Shown: one piece after another, positions 23,792-34,083 of the stretch
Layout of the letters: each line of letters opens with the position of its first letter
Position numbering within the stretch: position 1 is the first letter of the stretch
DNA from: Desulfobacterium sp.
GTDB lineage: Bacteria; Desulfobacterota; Desulfobacteria; Desulfobacterales; Desulfobacteraceae
Direction of reading: 5' to 3'
Assembly: GCA_030145245.1 (NCBI GenBank)
Contig: JAQYWC010000080.1
Span: 1-36,469 of the forward strand
Length of the DNA stretch: 36,469 nucleotides
Translations under genes and position numbers: made by a program
The notes under the pieces: model-generated
Seen by the model: the letters and a program-made list of their open reading frames with translations, nothing else
Database searches by the model: none
Told to the model about the DNA's origin: nothing

Positions 23792-25005
23792 TGCAGACAA
23801 TGACACTTAAAAATAAAAATATTCTTCTTGGCGTGTGTGGTGGTATTGCAGCTTACAAGGCCGTGGAGCTTTTAAGGCTGATGAAAAAGGCCGGGGCCGA
23901 TGTCCGGGTGGTCATGACACAATCTGCCCAGGAATTTGTGGGCGAGACCACCTTCAGGGTGCTCTCGGAAAACGAGGTGTGCACAGGTCTTTTCAACACC
24001 AACGAGGCTTCGGTCAGGCATATAGAATGGGCAAGCGAGGCGGATGCCGTTGTCATTGCCCCTGCCACGGCAAACTTCATCGCAAACATGGCCCATGGCA
24101 TGGCTAACGATGCACTGACCACCATGCTGCTTGCTGTTACATGTCCGGTCATAGTGTGTCCGTCCATGAACACCCACATGTATGAAAACCTCGCTCTCCA
24201 GCGGAACATCGATATCATCGAGGGAGACGGCGCTTTTGTTGTGGAACCGGGATCCGGGGAGCTTGCCTGCAAGACAACCGGGGCAGGGCGCCTGCCCGAA
24301 CCCGGGCTCATCTTTGACCGGGTGCTTGGGGCACTCACCAGAAAAGACCTGAAAGGGAAAACCGTGCTGGTCTCCGCAGGCCCCACCCGGGAGGCCATTG
24401 ATCCCGTACGGTACATCAGCAACCACTCCTCGGGGAAAATGGGGTATGCCATTGCAGCTGCGGCGGAAAAAAGAGGCGCACGGGTCACCCTGGTCTCGGG
24501 ACCGGTGAATCTCGATCCCCTGTTCGGCGTTGAAACCGTAAATGTCGAATCCGCCCTGGAAATGGCCGATGCGGTGCTTGACCATCTTGACGAGAGTGAT
24601 GTGGTGATCAAGGTGGCAGCTGTTGCCGATTACAGGCCCGAGGATCCCAAGACAAGCAAGATCAAGAAAAAGGACCAGGACCCGGGACAAAAGAGCCTGA
24701 CCCTGTCCCTTGTGGAGAATCCCGATATCCTGCGGCTTGCAGGTGAGAAAAAGCGCCATCAGTTCATCGCCGGGTTTGCAGCGGAGACAGACGACCTTGA
24801 GGCAAACGCATTGTTGAAAATGGAGAAAAAGAACCTGGACATGATCGCAGCCAACCTGGTCGGGGTTGATGGCTCGGGATTCGGCAGCGACTTTAATAAG
24901 GTCAAGCTCTTTTTCCGGGACGGAACCGTCCGGGACGTTCCCTCCATGGAAAAGGAGCGGGTGGCAGACGCCCTCCTTGACGAGATCTCAACAAGGCTGA
25001 CCTAG
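23791..25005 (+). CDS. coaBC: Bifunctional phosphopantothenoylcysteine decarboxylase / phosphopantothenate-cysteine ligase
   Basis: Two consecutive steps of coenzyme A synthesis: CoaB joins cysteine to 4'-phosphopantothenate, CoaC (FMN) decarboxylates the product. The 404-aa protein has the flavoprotein half first: GGIAAYKAVEL (17-27), catalytic His77 in RHIEW, PATANFIANMAHG (91-103), substrate motif PSMNTHMYE (124-132) and active Cys160 in GELACKTTGAGRLPEP. The CoaB half follows from about 190: SAGPTREAIDPVRYISN, SSGKMGYA, and VAAVADYRPE with FAAET. The ATG at 23791 overlaps the lipoprotein stop; a second ATG at 23800 is possible. The usual bacterial length is matched. Confidence 0.95.
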   Translation: MQTMTLKNKNILLGVCGGIAAYKAVELLRLMKKAGADVRVVMTQSAQEFVGETTFRVLSENEVCTGLFNTNEASVRHIEWASEADAVVIAPATANFIANMAHGMANDALTTMLLAVTCPVIVCPSMNTHMYENLALQRNIDIIEGDGAFVVEPGSGELACKTTGAGRLPEPGLIFDRVLGALTRKDLKGKTVLVSAGPTREAIDPVRYISNHSSGKMGYAIAAAAEKRGARVTLVSGPVNLDPLFGVETVNVESALEMADAVLDHLDESDVVIKVAAVADYRPEDPKTSKIKKKDQDPGQKSLTLSLVENPDILRLAGEKKRHQFIAGFAAETDDLEANALLKMEKKNLDMIAANLVGVDGSGFGSDFNKVKLFFRDGTVRDVPSMEKERVADALLDEISTRLT

Positions 25006-25013
25006 AGAACAAT

Positions 25014-25652
25014 ATGATGACTCACAATTCAAGCGGATCCATGAGATCCGAATTCCTGGCATTGCTCCAGGGGGCCAAAACCTATCTCAGGCTTCGAAAA
25101 GAGACCGGCACCCCGGATCTGGGCCTCTCTGAAAAATCCATGGCAATGGTGAGATCCTGGGAAGCCGGAAAGAAAACATCCGACTCCCCTGGCTCCCCCA
25201 AAAAGGAAGGCTTTACCCCTGGCTTAAGGGGGGAGGGCGACCCCCATGCAGATCTCTTCATCGTCACAGAGCAGAAACAAAGGGGGATCTCCCCCTATGA
25301 CGGTGCTGATGGAGAGCTGTTTCAAAAGATCCTCAGTGCCATCGGTCTTGGCCGGGAAAAGGTTTACATCTCAAGCGTTCCTGCTTCAGGGCCGGTGGCA
25401 GGTGCTGTGGAGCGGATAAAACGGGAGATCAATCTGGTGAAACCCATTGTTGTCTGCACCCTGGGAAGACGCGCTTCCCAGGTCATGCTTGAGAAAAAGA
25501 ATCCCCTGCCGGACCTGAGGGGCAGGTTTCATGATTTTAATGGCGTCCCACTCATGCCCACATTCCATCCTGCAAGCCTGATCGAGGATGCTGCCAAGAA
25601 AAGACCGGTGTGGGAGGATATGAAGATGATCAAGTCAAGGCTGGGGCTGTGA
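25014..25652 (+). CDS. Uracil-DNA glycosylase-fold protein, divergent, no Fe-S cysteines
   Basis: A 212-aa protein that resembles family 4 uracil-DNA glycosylases in its C-terminal half: VYISSVPASGP at 118-127 where family 4 has the KCRPPxNR stretch, PIVVCTLGRRASQVML (144-159) for the LG..A core, and HPASLI (185-190) for the catalytic His motif. The N-terminal motif normally read as GEAPGxxE is replaced by VTEQKQRGISPYDG (84-97). Only one Cys (148) exists, so the four-Cys iron-sulfur cluster of family 4 cannot form. It may be an active variant of another UDG subfamily or a protein of changed function. It lies 8 bp after coaBC and 1 bp before xerC. Confidence 0.7.
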   Translation: MMTHNSSGSMRSEFLALLQGAKTYLRLRKETGTPDLGLSEKSMAMVRSWEAGKKTSDSPGSPKKEGFTPGLRGEGDPHADLFIVTEQKQRGISPYDGADGELFQKILSAIGLGREKVYISSVPASGPVAGAVERIKREINLVKPIVVCTLGRRASQVMLEKKNPLPDLRGRFHDFNGVPLMPTFHPASLIEDAAKKRPVWEDMKMIKSRLGL

Positions 25653-25653
25653 C

Positions 25654-26547
25654 ATGCTGGTAGATGAATTTCTGAGTGTGCTTTCCGCTGAAAAAGGCTA
25701 CTCCAGACACACCCTGCGGGCCTATGACAACGATCTTAAGGCCTTTCTTGTGCACTGCTTTCCGGATGCCATTGATAAACCTGTCCCGGATGACCGGGTG
25801 CTGGCCGAAATTGAAACCGGGGGGAGCCATCTTGTGCGCGGCTTTCTGGCTGCGCTCTCAAAAAGTGGCATCTCTAAGAGAACCATTGCAAGACGGCTAT
25901 CCGCTTTGAGAAGCTTTTTCGACCACCTGATCACCATTGGCCGTCTTGAGGACAATCCCGCAGACGGGGTGGTAACTCCAAAGTTTCCCAAGTCCATTCC
26001 CCACTTTCTGACCGTGGACGACATGTTCAGGCTCCTTGACTCCATGGGTTCCAAGACCCCTTTGGAAAAGCGGAACCGGGCCATGTTTGAGCTCTTCTAT
26101 TCAACCGGCATGCGGGTCTCTGAGATTTCGGGCCTCAATATCCAGGATATTGATGAAGAAAACCACCTTGTCCGGGTCCGGGGAAAAGGCAATAAGGAGA
26201 GGATCGTCCCCATGGGGGACAGGGCACTTTCAGCACTTTTGGATTACCGCCAGGCCCTTGGCAAATCCCATGAGCCCCTGTTTCTGAACCGGGACCTGAA
26301 CCGCCTGTCGGCCGGGTCAATCCGAAATATCCTTGCAAAGCTTGTCAAGGCCTGCGGGCTCAATGTGCCTGTCTCTCCCCATACCCTGCGCCACAGCTTT
26401 GCAACCCACATGCTTGACTCGGGCGCTGATCTCAGGGGTATCCAGGAGATACTCGGCCATGCCAGCCTGTCCACCACCCAGGTCTATACCCATGTGACCT
26501 ACGACCGGCTCATGCAGGTCTACGACAGCGCCCATCCACGACGATAA
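25654..26547 (+). CDS. xerC: Site-specific tyrosine recombinase XerC
   Basis: Recombinase that, with XerD, resolves chromosome dimers at dif during cell division. The 297-aa protein has an N-terminal SAM-like DNA-binding domain (residues 1-95) and a catalytic domain with the full set: Arg154 (STGMRVSE), Lys178 (RGKGNKER), His243 and Arg246 (SPHTLRHSFATH), His269 (LGHASLSTTQVYTH) and nucleophile Tyr278. Length and the linkage xerC-hslV-hslU (as codV-clpQ-clpY in Bacillus) argue for the housekeeping enzyme rather than an integron or phage integrase. Only 1 bp separates it from the preceding UDG-fold gene. Confidence 0.93.
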   Translation: MLVDEFLSVLSAEKGYSRHTLRAYDNDLKAFLVHCFPDAIDKPVPDDRVLAEIETGGSHLVRGFLAALSKSGISKRTIARRLSALRSFFDHLITIGRLEDNPADGVVTPKFPKSIPHFLTVDDMFRLLDSMGSKTPLEKRNRAMFELFYSTGMRVSEISGLNIQDIDEENHLVRVRGKGNKERIVPMGDRALSALLDYRQALGKSHEPLFLNRDLNRLSAGSIRNILAKLVKACGLNVPVSPHTLRHSFATHMLDSGADLRGIQEILGHASLSTTQVYTHVTYDRLMQVYDSAHPRR

Positions 26548-26567
26548 AAAATTATAAAGGTGAATTT

Positions 26568-27104
26568 ATGACAGAAACATTTCATGGAACAACCATATTG
26601 GCCCTCCGTCACAAAAATAAGGTGATCGTGGCCGGCGACGGCCAGGTGACCCTTGGCGCCATCGTGACAAAGCACAAGGCAAAAAAGGTCAGACGGATTT
26701 ACAACGACCAGATCATCACGGGATTTGCCGGTGCCACGGCCGATGCCCTGACCCTTTCCGAGAAGCTTGAGCAGAAGCTTGAGCAGTACAACGGTAACCT
26801 CACAAGGAGCGCCGTTGAACTTGCCAGGGAGTGGCGGACGGACAAATACCTGCGCAAGCTCGAGGCCATGATGATTGCAGCAGATGAAAAAAACACCTAT
26901 TTACTTTCCGGTAACGGAGATGTCATAGAGCCCGATGACGGGGTGATCAGCATCGGCTCCGGCAGCACGGCAGCCCAGGCTGCGGCCCAGGCCCTGGTCG
27001 GTCATACGGATCTTGATCCCCTGACCATTGTGGCCGAGGCCATGAAGATTGCATCGGCCCTTTGCATCTATACCAATAACCACATAACCATTGAAGAGAT
27101 TTAG
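26568..27104 (+). CDS. hslV: ATP-dependent protease peptidase subunit HslV
   Basis: Threonine peptidase forming the double-hexamer core of the HslUV (ClpQY) protease in the cytoplasm. The 178-aa protein has the family core: [12 protein letters not shown] (20-31), [38 protein letters not shown] and [16 protein letters not shown]. In many bacteria Thr2 is the nucleophile after Met removal. Here the conserved TTI sits at residues 8-10 ([10 protein letters not shown]), so a short propeptide must be removed. AAAGGTG lies before the ATG. It is followed 2 bp later by hslU. Confidence 0.95.
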   Translation: MTETFHGTTILALRHKNKVIVAGDGQVTLGAIVTKHKAKKVRRIYNDQIITGFAGATADALTLSEKLEQKLEQYNGNLTRSAVELAREWRTDKYLRKLEAMMIAADEKNTYLLSGNGDVIEPDDGVISIGSGSTAAQAAAQALVGHTDLDPLTIVAEAMKIASALCIYTNNHITIEEI

Positions 27105-27106
27105 TA

Positions 27107-28471
27107 ATGAGTGACCTGAAGCCCAAAGAGATAGTCAACGAGCTTGACCGGTACATTATCGGTCAGAACAATGCCAAGAAATCCGTAGCCATTGCCCTGA
27201 GAAACAGATGGCGGCGACGACAGGTTTCCGAAGATTTGCGGGATGAGATCGCTCCCAAGAACATCATCCTTATCGGCGCCACAGGCGTTGGAAAAACGGA
27301 AATTGCACGGCGCCTTGCCCGGTTGACAGACTCACCCTTCTATAAGGTGGAGGCTTCAAAGTTCACCGAGGTGGGCTATGTGGGCAGGGACGTTGAGTCC
27401 ATGATCCGGGACCTTGTGGAGCTTACCGTGAACAATCTTAAGGTACGCCAGCAGGAACAGGTCCAGGAGAAGGCTGCGGCCATTGCCGAGGAGCGGATTC
27501 TGGATCTGCTGCTGCCCGAGTCGGGAAGTACCGATATCTCAAACAGCGACGCCGAACCCCATCTTGAGATCGTTTCGACGAACTCGGCAAAGCCCTCCAC
27601 CCGGGAGAAACTCCGCAAGATGCTCAGGAGCGGAAAGCTCGATTCCAGGTTTGTGGACATCGATGTCACTGGCCAGTCCCTGCCCATGGTGGAGATCTTC
27701 TCCAACACCGGCATGGAGGAGATGGGGATCAACATGAAGGACATGCTGGGGAACATCCTTCCCAAGAACACCAAACGGCGCAAGGTCAAGGTGTCCGAAG
27801 CCATGAAACTCCTCACCCAGGAGGAGGCGGCCCACCTTGTTGACATGGAAAAGGTCACCGCCGACGCCGTGGAGATGGTGGAGCAGTCCGGGATCATCTT
27901 CCTGGACGAGATCGACAAGATTGCCGGCAAGGGAAACTCCCAGGGGCCTGAGGTTTCCAAGGAGGGGGTCCAGCGGGATCTGCTGCCCATTGTGGAGGGA
28001 AGTTCCGTCCCCACAAAGTACGGCACGGTAAAGACCGACCACATCCTTTTCATTGCCTCCGGGGCCTTTCATATCTCAAAGCCCTCGGACCTGATTCCCG
28101 AGCTCCAGGGACGGTTTCCCATCCGGGTGGAGCTTGACAACCTTGGCAAGAACGAGTTTGCCCGGATACTCACCGAGCCCAAGAACGCCCTGATTCTCCA
28201 GTACATTGCCCTGCTGAGAACCGAAGGAATCGAACTGGAATTCACCCAGGATGCCGTGGATAAAATCGCCTCCATCGCCGTGGACGTGAATGAGCGAACG
28301 GAAAATATCGGCGCCCGGAGGCTCCACACCCTCATGGAGAAACTCCTGGAGGAGATCCTCTTCACAGCCCCGGATGTTGAGGAGAAGAAGATCGTTGTGG
28401 ATGCAGCCTTTGTGGAGGAGCAGCTCATGGAGATCGTTAAGGACGAGGATCTTTCGAGGTACATACTATGA
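27107..28471 (+). CDS. hslU: ATP-dependent protease ATPase subunit HslU
   Basis: AAA+ unfoldase that feeds substrates to HslV. The 454-aa protein has Walker A GATGVGKT at 57-64, the pore loop GYVGRDVE at 90-97, the I domain between about 110 and 240, Walker B IIFLDEID at 263-270, and sensor-2 region NIGARRLHT near the C-terminus. The final residues EDLSRYIL are the conserved tail that inserts into HslV pockets. It overlaps argB by ATGA, joining stress proteolysis and arginine synthesis in one transcript. Confidence 0.96.
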   Translation: MSDLKPKEIVNELDRYIIGQNNAKKSVAIALRNRWRRRQVSEDLRDEIAPKNIILIGATGVGKTEIARRLARLTDSPFYKVEASKFTEVGYVGRDVESMIRDLVELTVNNLKVRQQEQVQEKAAAIAEERILDLLLPESGSTDISNSDAEPHLEIVSTNSAKPSTREKLRKMLRSGKLDSRFVDIDVTGQSLPMVEIFSNTGMEEMGINMKDMLGNILPKNTKRRKVKVSEAMKLLTQEEAAHLVDMEKVTADAVEMVEQSGIIFLDEIDKIAGKGNSQGPEVSKEGVQRDLLPIVEGSSVPTKYGTVKTDHILFIASGAFHISKPSDLIPELQGRFPIRVELDNLGKNEFARILTEPKNALILQYIALLRTEGIELEFTQDAVDKIASIAVDVNERTENIGARRLHTLMEKLLEEILFTAPDVEEKKIVVDAAFVEEQLMEIVKDEDLSRYIL

Positions 28472-29355
28472 CAATGAACGTAGCTGACATACTGATAGAG
28501 GCGCTGCCCTACATTAGGCAGTTTTCCGGCAAGACCATTGTTGTGAAGTACGGTGGTCATGCCATGGTGGATGAAAAGCTCAAGCAGGATTTTGCAAGCG
28601 ACATCACCCTGTTGAAATATATCGGCCTCAATCCCGTGGTGGTCCACGGGGGAGGGCCCCAGATAAATAAGGTCCTGGATGCCATGGGCATCACCTCGAC
28701 CTTTGTCCGGGGCATGCGGTATACCGATGACAAGACCATGGATGTGGTGGAGATGGTGCTGGGCGGCAAGGTCAACAAGGAGATCGTGGCCGGCATCAAC
28801 GCCAAGGGCGGCCGGGCCGCAGGCCTCACCGGAAAGGATGGGGGCCTCATCACCGCGGAAAAGATGACCATTGTTGACTCGTCAGATGCGGACAAACCGC
28901 CTGAGATCATTGATCCCGGCATGGTGGGCCAGGTTACCGCCATTGATCCTGAAATCATCCATACCCTGGCGGACAAGGGCTTTATTCCTGTGATCGCCCC
29001 TGTGGGCGTGGGAGAGGAGGGCGAGACTTACAACATCAATGCCGACCTTGTGGCCTCAAAGATCGCATCGGCCCTCAAGGCGGAACGCCTGATTCTCCTC
29101 ACCGATGTGGATGGGCTTCTGGACGCTTCGTCCAAGCTTGTCTCATCCGCAGATGCAGACACAATCCACGCCATGATCAAGACCGAAGAGATCAAGGGGG
29201 GCATGATTCCCAAGATGGAGTGCGCTCTTACGGCCCTTGGGAACGGCGTTGAAAAAACCCATATCATTAACGGCACAAGACCCCACGCTCTGCTGCTGGA
29301 GCTGTTCACCGATTCCGGCATCGGCACCCAGGTCTTTTTGCAACACCAGGAGTAA
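28468..29355 (+). CDS. argB: Acetylglutamate kinase
   Basis: Phosphorylates N-acetyl-L-glutamate, the second step of arginine synthesis. The 295-aa amino-acid kinase has KYGGHAM at 27-33, the Gly-rich loop GGGPQI at 61-66, and VRGMRYTD near residue 80. It also has [18 protein letters not shown] and [11 protein letters not shown], which are nucleotide and substrate sites. An N-terminal helix ([17 protein letters not shown]) before the first strand is the feature of arginine-inhibited hexameric enzymes, so feedback inhibition is likely. The ATG overlaps the hslU stop (ATGA); a second ATG at 28474 is possible. argD follows after 3 bp. argC and argJ are not in the window. Confidence 0.95.
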   Translation: MTMNVADILIEALPYIRQFSGKTIVVKYGGHAMVDEKLKQDFASDITLLKYIGLNPVVVHGGGPQINKVLDAMGITSTFVRGMRYTDDKTMDVVEMVLGGKVNKEIVAGINAKGGRAAGLTGKDGGLITAEKMTIVDSSDADKPPEIIDPGMVGQVTAIDPEIIHTLADKGFIPVIAPVGVGEEGETYNINADLVASKIASALKAERLILLTDVDGLLDASSKLVSSADADTIHAMIKTEEIKGGMIPKMECALTALGNGVEKTHIINGTRPHALLLELFTDSGIGTQVFLQHQE

Positions 29356-29358
29356 TCC

Positions 29359-30534
29359 ATGGATACCATCAAAAAAACCGATACCTGTATAATTAATACC
29401 TATGCCAGGATTCCTGTCGTCTTTGTAAAGGGCGAGGGCTCAACTCTCTGGGACGACCAGGGCAACAGCTACACCGATTTCCTGGCCGGCATTGCCGTTG
29501 CAAGCCTTGGCCACTGCCATCCCGGGGTGACAAAGGCCATTGCTGATCAGGCAGCCACCCTGGTCCATGTGTCCAACCTCTATTACACCGAGCCCCAGGC
29601 AGAGCTTGCAAGCCTGCTTGTGGAGAAAAGCTTTGCCGACAAGGTCTTTTTTGCAAACTCCGGGGCCGAGGCCAACGAGGCGGCCATCAAGCTTGCAAGG
29701 CGCTATTTCAATGAAAAGGGCCAGCCGGAAAGGTTTAAGATCATCACCATGACCCAGTCCTTCCACGGCAGAACCATGGCCGCCCTGTCCGCAACCGGTC
29801 AGGATAAGATCAAGGAGGGCTTTTCTCCGCTGGTGGAGGGCTTTGTCCACTGCCCCCTCAACGACCTGGAAGCCCTGACGACCCTTGCGGACGATTCTGT
29901 CTGCGCTGTCATGATGGAGTGTGTCCAGGGGGAGGGCGGGGTTCTGCCCGTCAATGCCGACTATATCAAGGCGGTGAGGCAGCTCTGTGATGAAAAGGGC
30001 ATCCTGCTCATCTTTGACGAGGTCCAGACGGGCATGGGGCGCTGCGGCACCCTGTTCGCCCATGAGCTTTTTGACGTGAAGCCCGACATCATGACCCTGG
30101 CCAAGGCCCTTGGCAACGGATTGCCCATCGGGGCAATGCTCGCCAATGAAGAGGCCGCTAAGGGCTTCAGCCTTGGCAGCCACGGCACCACCTTTGGCGG
30201 TACGCCCCTGGTGACAAGCGCTGCCCTCTATGTGCTTGAAACCATTTCTAATCCCGACTTTCTCAAGGAGACCCGGGACAAGGGCGAGTACTTAAAGGAG
30301 AAGCTCACATCGCTTATGGCGAAGCATCCATCCATCAAGGCTGTCAGGGGAAAAGGACTGCTTGTGGGCATGGAATTGGAAGGGGGCGCTGCTGAAATCG
30401 TTGTCAAAGCCATGAAAAAAGGCTTTATTCTTAACGCGATTCAGGGTAAAGTTTTAAGATTTGCACCTCCCCTTGTGATCACCAGGGCGGAAATCGACGC
30501 ACTTGCTACGGCCCTTGACGGCCTGCTTGAATAA
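29359..30534 (+). CDS. argD: Acetylornithine aminotransferase
   Basis: PLP enzyme that converts N-acetylglutamate semialdehyde to N-acetylornithine and may also serve lysine synthesis. The 391-aa class III aminotransferase shows SGAEANEAAIKLARRY (101-116), QSFHGRTMAALSATGQ (133-148), PLP-contact Asp220 in FDEVQTGMGR and Schiff-base Lys249 in TLAKALGNGLPIGAM. Length is standard. The start at 29359 lies 3 bp after argB, with an AGGAG 7 bp upstream inside argB. Confidence 0.95.
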   Translation: MDTIKKTDTCIINTYARIPVVFVKGEGSTLWDDQGNSYTDFLAGIAVASLGHCHPGVTKAIADQAATLVHVSNLYYTEPQAELASLLVEKSFADKVFFANSGAEANEAAIKLARRYFNEKGQPERFKIITMTQSFHGRTMAALSATGQDKIKEGFSPLVEGFVHCPLNDLEALTTLADDSVCAVMMECVQGEGGVLPVNADYIKAVRQLCDEKGILLIFDEVQTGMGRCGTLFAHELFDVKPDIMTLAKALGNGLPIGAMLANEEAAKGFSLGSHGTTFGGTPLVTSAALYVLETISNPDFLKETRDKGEYLKEKLTSLMAKHPSIKAVRGKGLLVGMELEGGAAEIVVKAMKKGFILNAIQGKVLRFAPPLVITRAEIDALATALDGLLE

Positions 30535-30546
30535 GGAGAAGAACCC

Positions 30547-31470
30547 ATGAAAAAAGACCTGCTATCGCTTCTTGACCTAGAAAAAGAAGATCTCATTCAC
30601 CTTCTTGAACGGGCTTTACAGTTCAAAAAAAGGTTCAACCAGGGCATTGCCGACCGCAATCTCACCGGCAAGACCCTGGGCCTTATCTTTGATAAAAAAT
30701 CCACCCGAACCCGGGTTGCTTTTGAAACAGCCATGATACAGCTTGGGGGTACCCCCATCTACATGAGCACCCAGGATACCCAGATCTCCAGGAACGAACC
30801 TGCCTGCGACACGGCCAGGGTGCTTTCCAGGTATATGGATGTTCTTGCCATGCGCACCTTTGACCATGAGATGGTCGAAGAGTTTGCCGCTGCGTCATCC
30901 ATTCCCGTGATCAATGCCTTGACCGACCTGTTCCACCCCTGTCAGATTTTGAGCGATATCATGACGGTGATCGAGACCAAGGGCGGGTATCAGGGCAAAA
31001 AGATCGTCTGGGTTGGTGACGGCAACAACGTTGCCAATTCATGGATCAATGCCGCGGCCATCCTCGATTTTGAGCTCACCGTGGCCACCCCGGAAGCCTA
31101 CCAGGTACCGGAGCAGATCCGCTTGAATGCCCTGGAGCGGGGCGGCAGGCAGATTGTTTTTTCCAACGATCCCAAGGAAGCGGTCAAGAATGCAGATGTC
31201 ATCTACACGGATGTGTGGGCCAGCATGGGCCAGGAGCATGAGCAGGATACCCGGGTCGGTGATTTCGACGGCTTCCAGGTCAACAAAGAATTGGTTTCCA
31301 AGGCAAAGGATGATGTGACGGTCATGCACTGCCTTCCCGCCCACAGGGGGGAGGAGATCACCGAAGAGATCCTTGAAGCCCCCGGGGCCGTGTTCTGGGA
31401 CCAGGCCGAAAACAAGCGCCACATGCACAAAGCAATACTTGAAACATTGATACTTAACAATCAGAAATAA
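30547..31470 (+). CDS. argF: Ornithine carbamoyltransferase, anabolic
   Basis: Joins carbamoyl phosphate and ornithine to make citrulline. The 307-aa protein has the carbamoyl-phosphate motif [10 protein letters not shown] at 51-60, [12 protein letters not shown] for ligand binding, [10 protein letters not shown] and the ornithine loop HCLPAHRG at 261-268. The HCLP motif separates it from aspartate carbamoyltransferase. AAGGAGAAGAACCC lies before the ATG. It sits between argD and argG in the biosynthetic operon, which supports the anabolic role over the catabolic arcB role. Confidence 0.95.
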   Translation: MKKDLLSLLDLEKEDLIHLLERALQFKKRFNQGIADRNLTGKTLGLIFDKKSTRTRVAFETAMIQLGGTPIYMSTQDTQISRNEPACDTARVLSRYMDVLAMRTFDHEMVEEFAAASSIPVINALTDLFHPCQILSDIMTVIETKGGYQGKKIVWVGDGNNVANSWINAAAILDFELTVATPEAYQVPEQIRLNALERGGRQIVFSNDPKEAVKNADVIYTDVWASMGQEHEQDTRVGDFDGFQVNKELVSKAKDDVTVMHCLPAHRGEEITEEILEAPGAVFWDQAENKRHMHKAILETLILNNQK

Positions 31471-31484
31471 ACAGGAGTTTTACC

Positions 31485-32696
31485 ATGTCTGACATAAATA
31501 AAGTTGTTCTTGCCTATTCAGGGGGGCTCGATACCTCCGTTATCCTGAAGTGGCTCATCGAGACCTACCAGTGCGAGGTGGTCACCATGACCGCAGACCT
31601 CGGCCAGGAAGAGGAGCTGGACGGCCTTGAGGAAAAAGCCCTCAAGACCGGTGCTGTCAAGGCCTATGTTGAGGACCTGAGGGAAGAGTTTGTCAAGGAT
31701 TACGTGTTTCCGGCCTTCAGGGCCAACGCCATCTACGAGGGCCAGTACCTTCTGGGCACCTCCATTGCCCGTCCCCTGATCGCAAAGCGCCAGATCGAGA
31801 TCGCAGCAGCAGAGGGCGCCGATGCCGTGAGCCACGGTGCCACGGGCAAGGGCAACGACCAGGTGCGGTTTGAATTGGGTTATCTCGCCCTCAACCCCGG
31901 CATCAAGATTGTCGCCCCATGGCGTGACTGGGATCTCACCTCCAGAACCAGGCTCATGGAGTTTGCAAAGCAGCACGGCATTGAGGTGCCCCAGACCAAA
32001 GCAAAGCCTTACAGCACGGACCGTAACATGCTTCACATCAGTTATGAGGGCGGTGTGCTCGAGGACCCCTGGGCCGAGGCCACGGACGACATGTACACCA
32101 TGTCCATCCGACCCGAGGATGCCCCGGATACCCCTGAGATCATCGAGATCGACTTCAAGAACGGAGATCCTGTTGCCATCAACGGTAAAGTGATGTCCCC
32201 GGCTGTTCTGTTCAAGGAGCTCAACACCCTTGCCGGCAGAAACGGCATCGGCCGCATCGACCTTGTTGAAAACCGCTTTGTGGGCATGAAATCAAGGGGC
32301 GTTTACGAGACCCCGGGTGGTACCATCCTGAGACTTGCCCACATGAATATGGAGTCCATCACCCTGGACCGTGAGGTTGCCCATCTCCGGGATTCACTGA
32401 TTCCCAAGTATGCAGAGCTTGTTTACAACGGCTTTTGGTTCTCCCCTGAGATGAAGCTTATCCAGAACATGATCGACGACACCCAGAAGACCGTGTCCGG
32501 AACCGTCAGGCTCAAGCTCTACAAGGGCGGATGCCATCTCCTTGGCAGGCGTTCCGATGAGAGCCTCTATGACGAGTCCTTTGCCACCTTTGAGGATGAT
32601 GATGTCTACACCCAGAAGGATGCGGAAGGGTTCATCAGGCTCAATGCCCTGCGTCTCAGGATCCGTAAGCTTGCCCAGCAGAGGAGAAAAGCCTGA
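31485..32696 (+). CDS. argG: Argininosuccinate synthase
   Basis: ATP-dependent ligation of citrulline and aspartate to argininosuccinate. The 403-aa protein has the N-type ATP pyrophosphatase loop AYSGGLDTS at 10-18, [13 protein letters not shown] for citrulline and aspartate contacts, and [15 protein letters not shown] further on. It is of the type 1 length. ACAGGAG lies 8 bp before the ATG. argH starts 1 bp after its stop. Confidence 0.96.
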   Translation: MSDINKVVLAYSGGLDTSVILKWLIETYQCEVVTMTADLGQEEELDGLEEKALKTGAVKAYVEDLREEFVKDYVFPAFRANAIYEGQYLLGTSIARPLIAKRQIEIAAAEGADAVSHGATGKGNDQVRFELGYLALNPGIKIVAPWRDWDLTSRTRLMEFAKQHGIEVPQTKAKPYSTDRNMLHISYEGGVLEDPWAEATDDMYTMSIRPEDAPDTPEIIEIDFKNGDPVAINGKVMSPAVLFKELNTLAGRNGIGRIDLVENRFVGMKSRGVYETPGGTILRLAHMNMESITLDREVAHLRDSLIPKYAELVYNGFWFSPEMKLIQNMIDDTQKTVSGTVRLKLYKGGCHLLGRRSDESLYDESFATFEDDDVYTQKDAEGFIRLNALRLRIRKLAQQRRKA

Positions 32697-32697
32697 T

Positions 32698-34083
32698 ATG
32701 GGAAAGAAACCATGGGACGGAAGGTTCTCCCAGGGCACAGACGCCATGGTGGAGCGCTTCACTTCGTCCATTGATGTGGACAAGGAGCTCTACTCCTATG
32801 ATATAGAAGGCAGCATTGCCCATCTGACCATGCTTGCCCATGAGGGCATCATCACCGAGGATGAGGCAGCTGCCTTACGGGAAGGCCTTGGCCGGGTAAA
32901 AGAGAAGATCGCCAACGATGAACTCGAGTTCTCCGACACCCTGGAAGATATCCACATGCATGTGGAGAGCGCCCTTGGGGAAGAGGCCGGCAAAGTCGGC
33001 AGGAAACTCCACACCGGCAGAAGCCGTAACGACCAGGTGGCCCTGGACGCGCGCATGTACCTCAAGGCGGAGACCCTGTCCATCATCGACAGCCTCTTTG
33101 CCCTCCAGAAGGTCCTGGTTGAGATGGCCCAAAAGCACCATGACGTGGTCATGCCCGGCTACACCCACTTGCAGCGGGCCCAGCCTGTGCTCTTTGCCCA
33201 TCACCTCATGGCCTATTATGAGATGTTCAAGCGGGACCGGGAGCGCATGGAGGATTCCTTGAAGCGCACCGATGTGATGCCCCTGGGCTCTGCTGCCCTT
33301 GCCGGCACCACCTTTCCCCTGAACCGGGAGTTGACCCGGAAGCTTCTCGGGTTTTCAAAGGTGTCGGACAACAGCATGGACTCGGTCTCGGATCGTGATT
33401 TCTCCATGGAGTTCATCTCTGCGGCTTCCATCTGCATGATCCACCTCTCGCGGTTTTCAGAGGAGCTTGTGCTGTGGTCATCTTCCGAGTTTGCCTTTAT
33501 CACCATCTCGGATGCCTTTACCACCGGCTCAAGCATCATGCCCCAGAAGAAGAATCCGGATGTGGCAGAGCTTGTCCGGGGCAAGACCGCCCGGGTGGTG
33601 GGTAACCTCATGGCCATCATCACCCTGATGAAATCCCTGCCCCTTGCCTACAACCGGGATATGCAGGAGGACAAGGAGCCCTTGTTCGACACGGTCAACA
33701 CCCTCAAGGCCTGTGTGGATGTTTATACCCGCATGCTGCCCAACATCAAGGTGAACCGGGAGACCATGCTCGAAGCATCCCAGCACGGGTTCCTCAACGC
33801 TACTGATCTGGCGGACTACCTTGTGGTGAAAGGCATGCCCTTCAGGGAGGCCCACTCCGTATCAGGAAAGTCAGTGGCCTATGCCCTTGAGAACAACAAG
33901 GAGCTCCATGATCTCACCGTGGACGAGTTCAAAAAGTTCTCCGACCTCATCGATTCCGATGTGTTTGAGTATCTCTCCATCGAGAAGATGATCTCACGGC
34001 GGGTCACCCACGGCGGTACCGGATACGACAACGTTCAACAAGCCATTAAACAGGCTGAACAGGACCTGAAGAGAGCGGAATGA
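32698..34083 (+). CDS. argH: Argininosuccinate lyase
   Basis: Splits argininosuccinate into arginine and fumarate, the last step of the pathway. I start at the ATG at 32698 (MGKKPWDGRF), the family's usual N-terminus, 1 bp after argG; a longer open frame reaches back inside argG but encodes no family sequence. The 461-aa protein has TGRSRNDQV (106-114), HLQRAQP (157-163) and the fumarase-superfamily signature GSSIMPQKKNPD (277-288) with its catalytic Ser. GAGGAG in argG provides the ribosome site. The last 4 bp overlap the next gene (ATGA). Confidence 0.96.
   Translation: MGKKPWDGRFSQGTDAMVERFTSSIDVDKELYSYDIEGSIAHLTMLAHEGIITEDEAAALREGLGRVKEKIANDELEFSDTLEDIHMHVESALGEEAGKVGRKLHTGRSRNDQVALDARMYLKAETLSIIDSLFALQKVLVEMAQKHHDVVMPGYTHLQRAQPVLFAHHLMAYYEMFKRDRERMEDSLKRTDVMPLGSAALAGTTFPLNRELTRKLLGFSKVSDNSMDSVSDRDFSMEFISAASICMIHLSRFSEELVLWSSSEFAFITISDAFTTGSSIMPQKKNPDVAELVRGKTARVVGNLMAIITLMKSLPLAYNRDMQEDKEPLFDTVNTLKACVDVYTRMLPNIKVNRETMLEASQHGFLNATDLADYLVVKGMPFREAHSVSGKSVAYALENNKELHDLTVDEFKKFSDLIDSDVFEYLSIEKMISRRVTHGGTGYDNVQQAIKQAEQDLKRAE

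Noticed and set aside
25654-26547. Tyrosine recombinase as sign of an integrated mobile element
   Set aside because: Full XerC length and the conserved xerC-hslVU linkage point to the housekeeping enzyme; no attachment repeats or phage genes nearby.
32542-32697. N-terminal extension of argH into argG
   Set aside because: The encoded residues do not resemble argininosuccinate lyase; the family start MGKKPWDGRF is at 32698.
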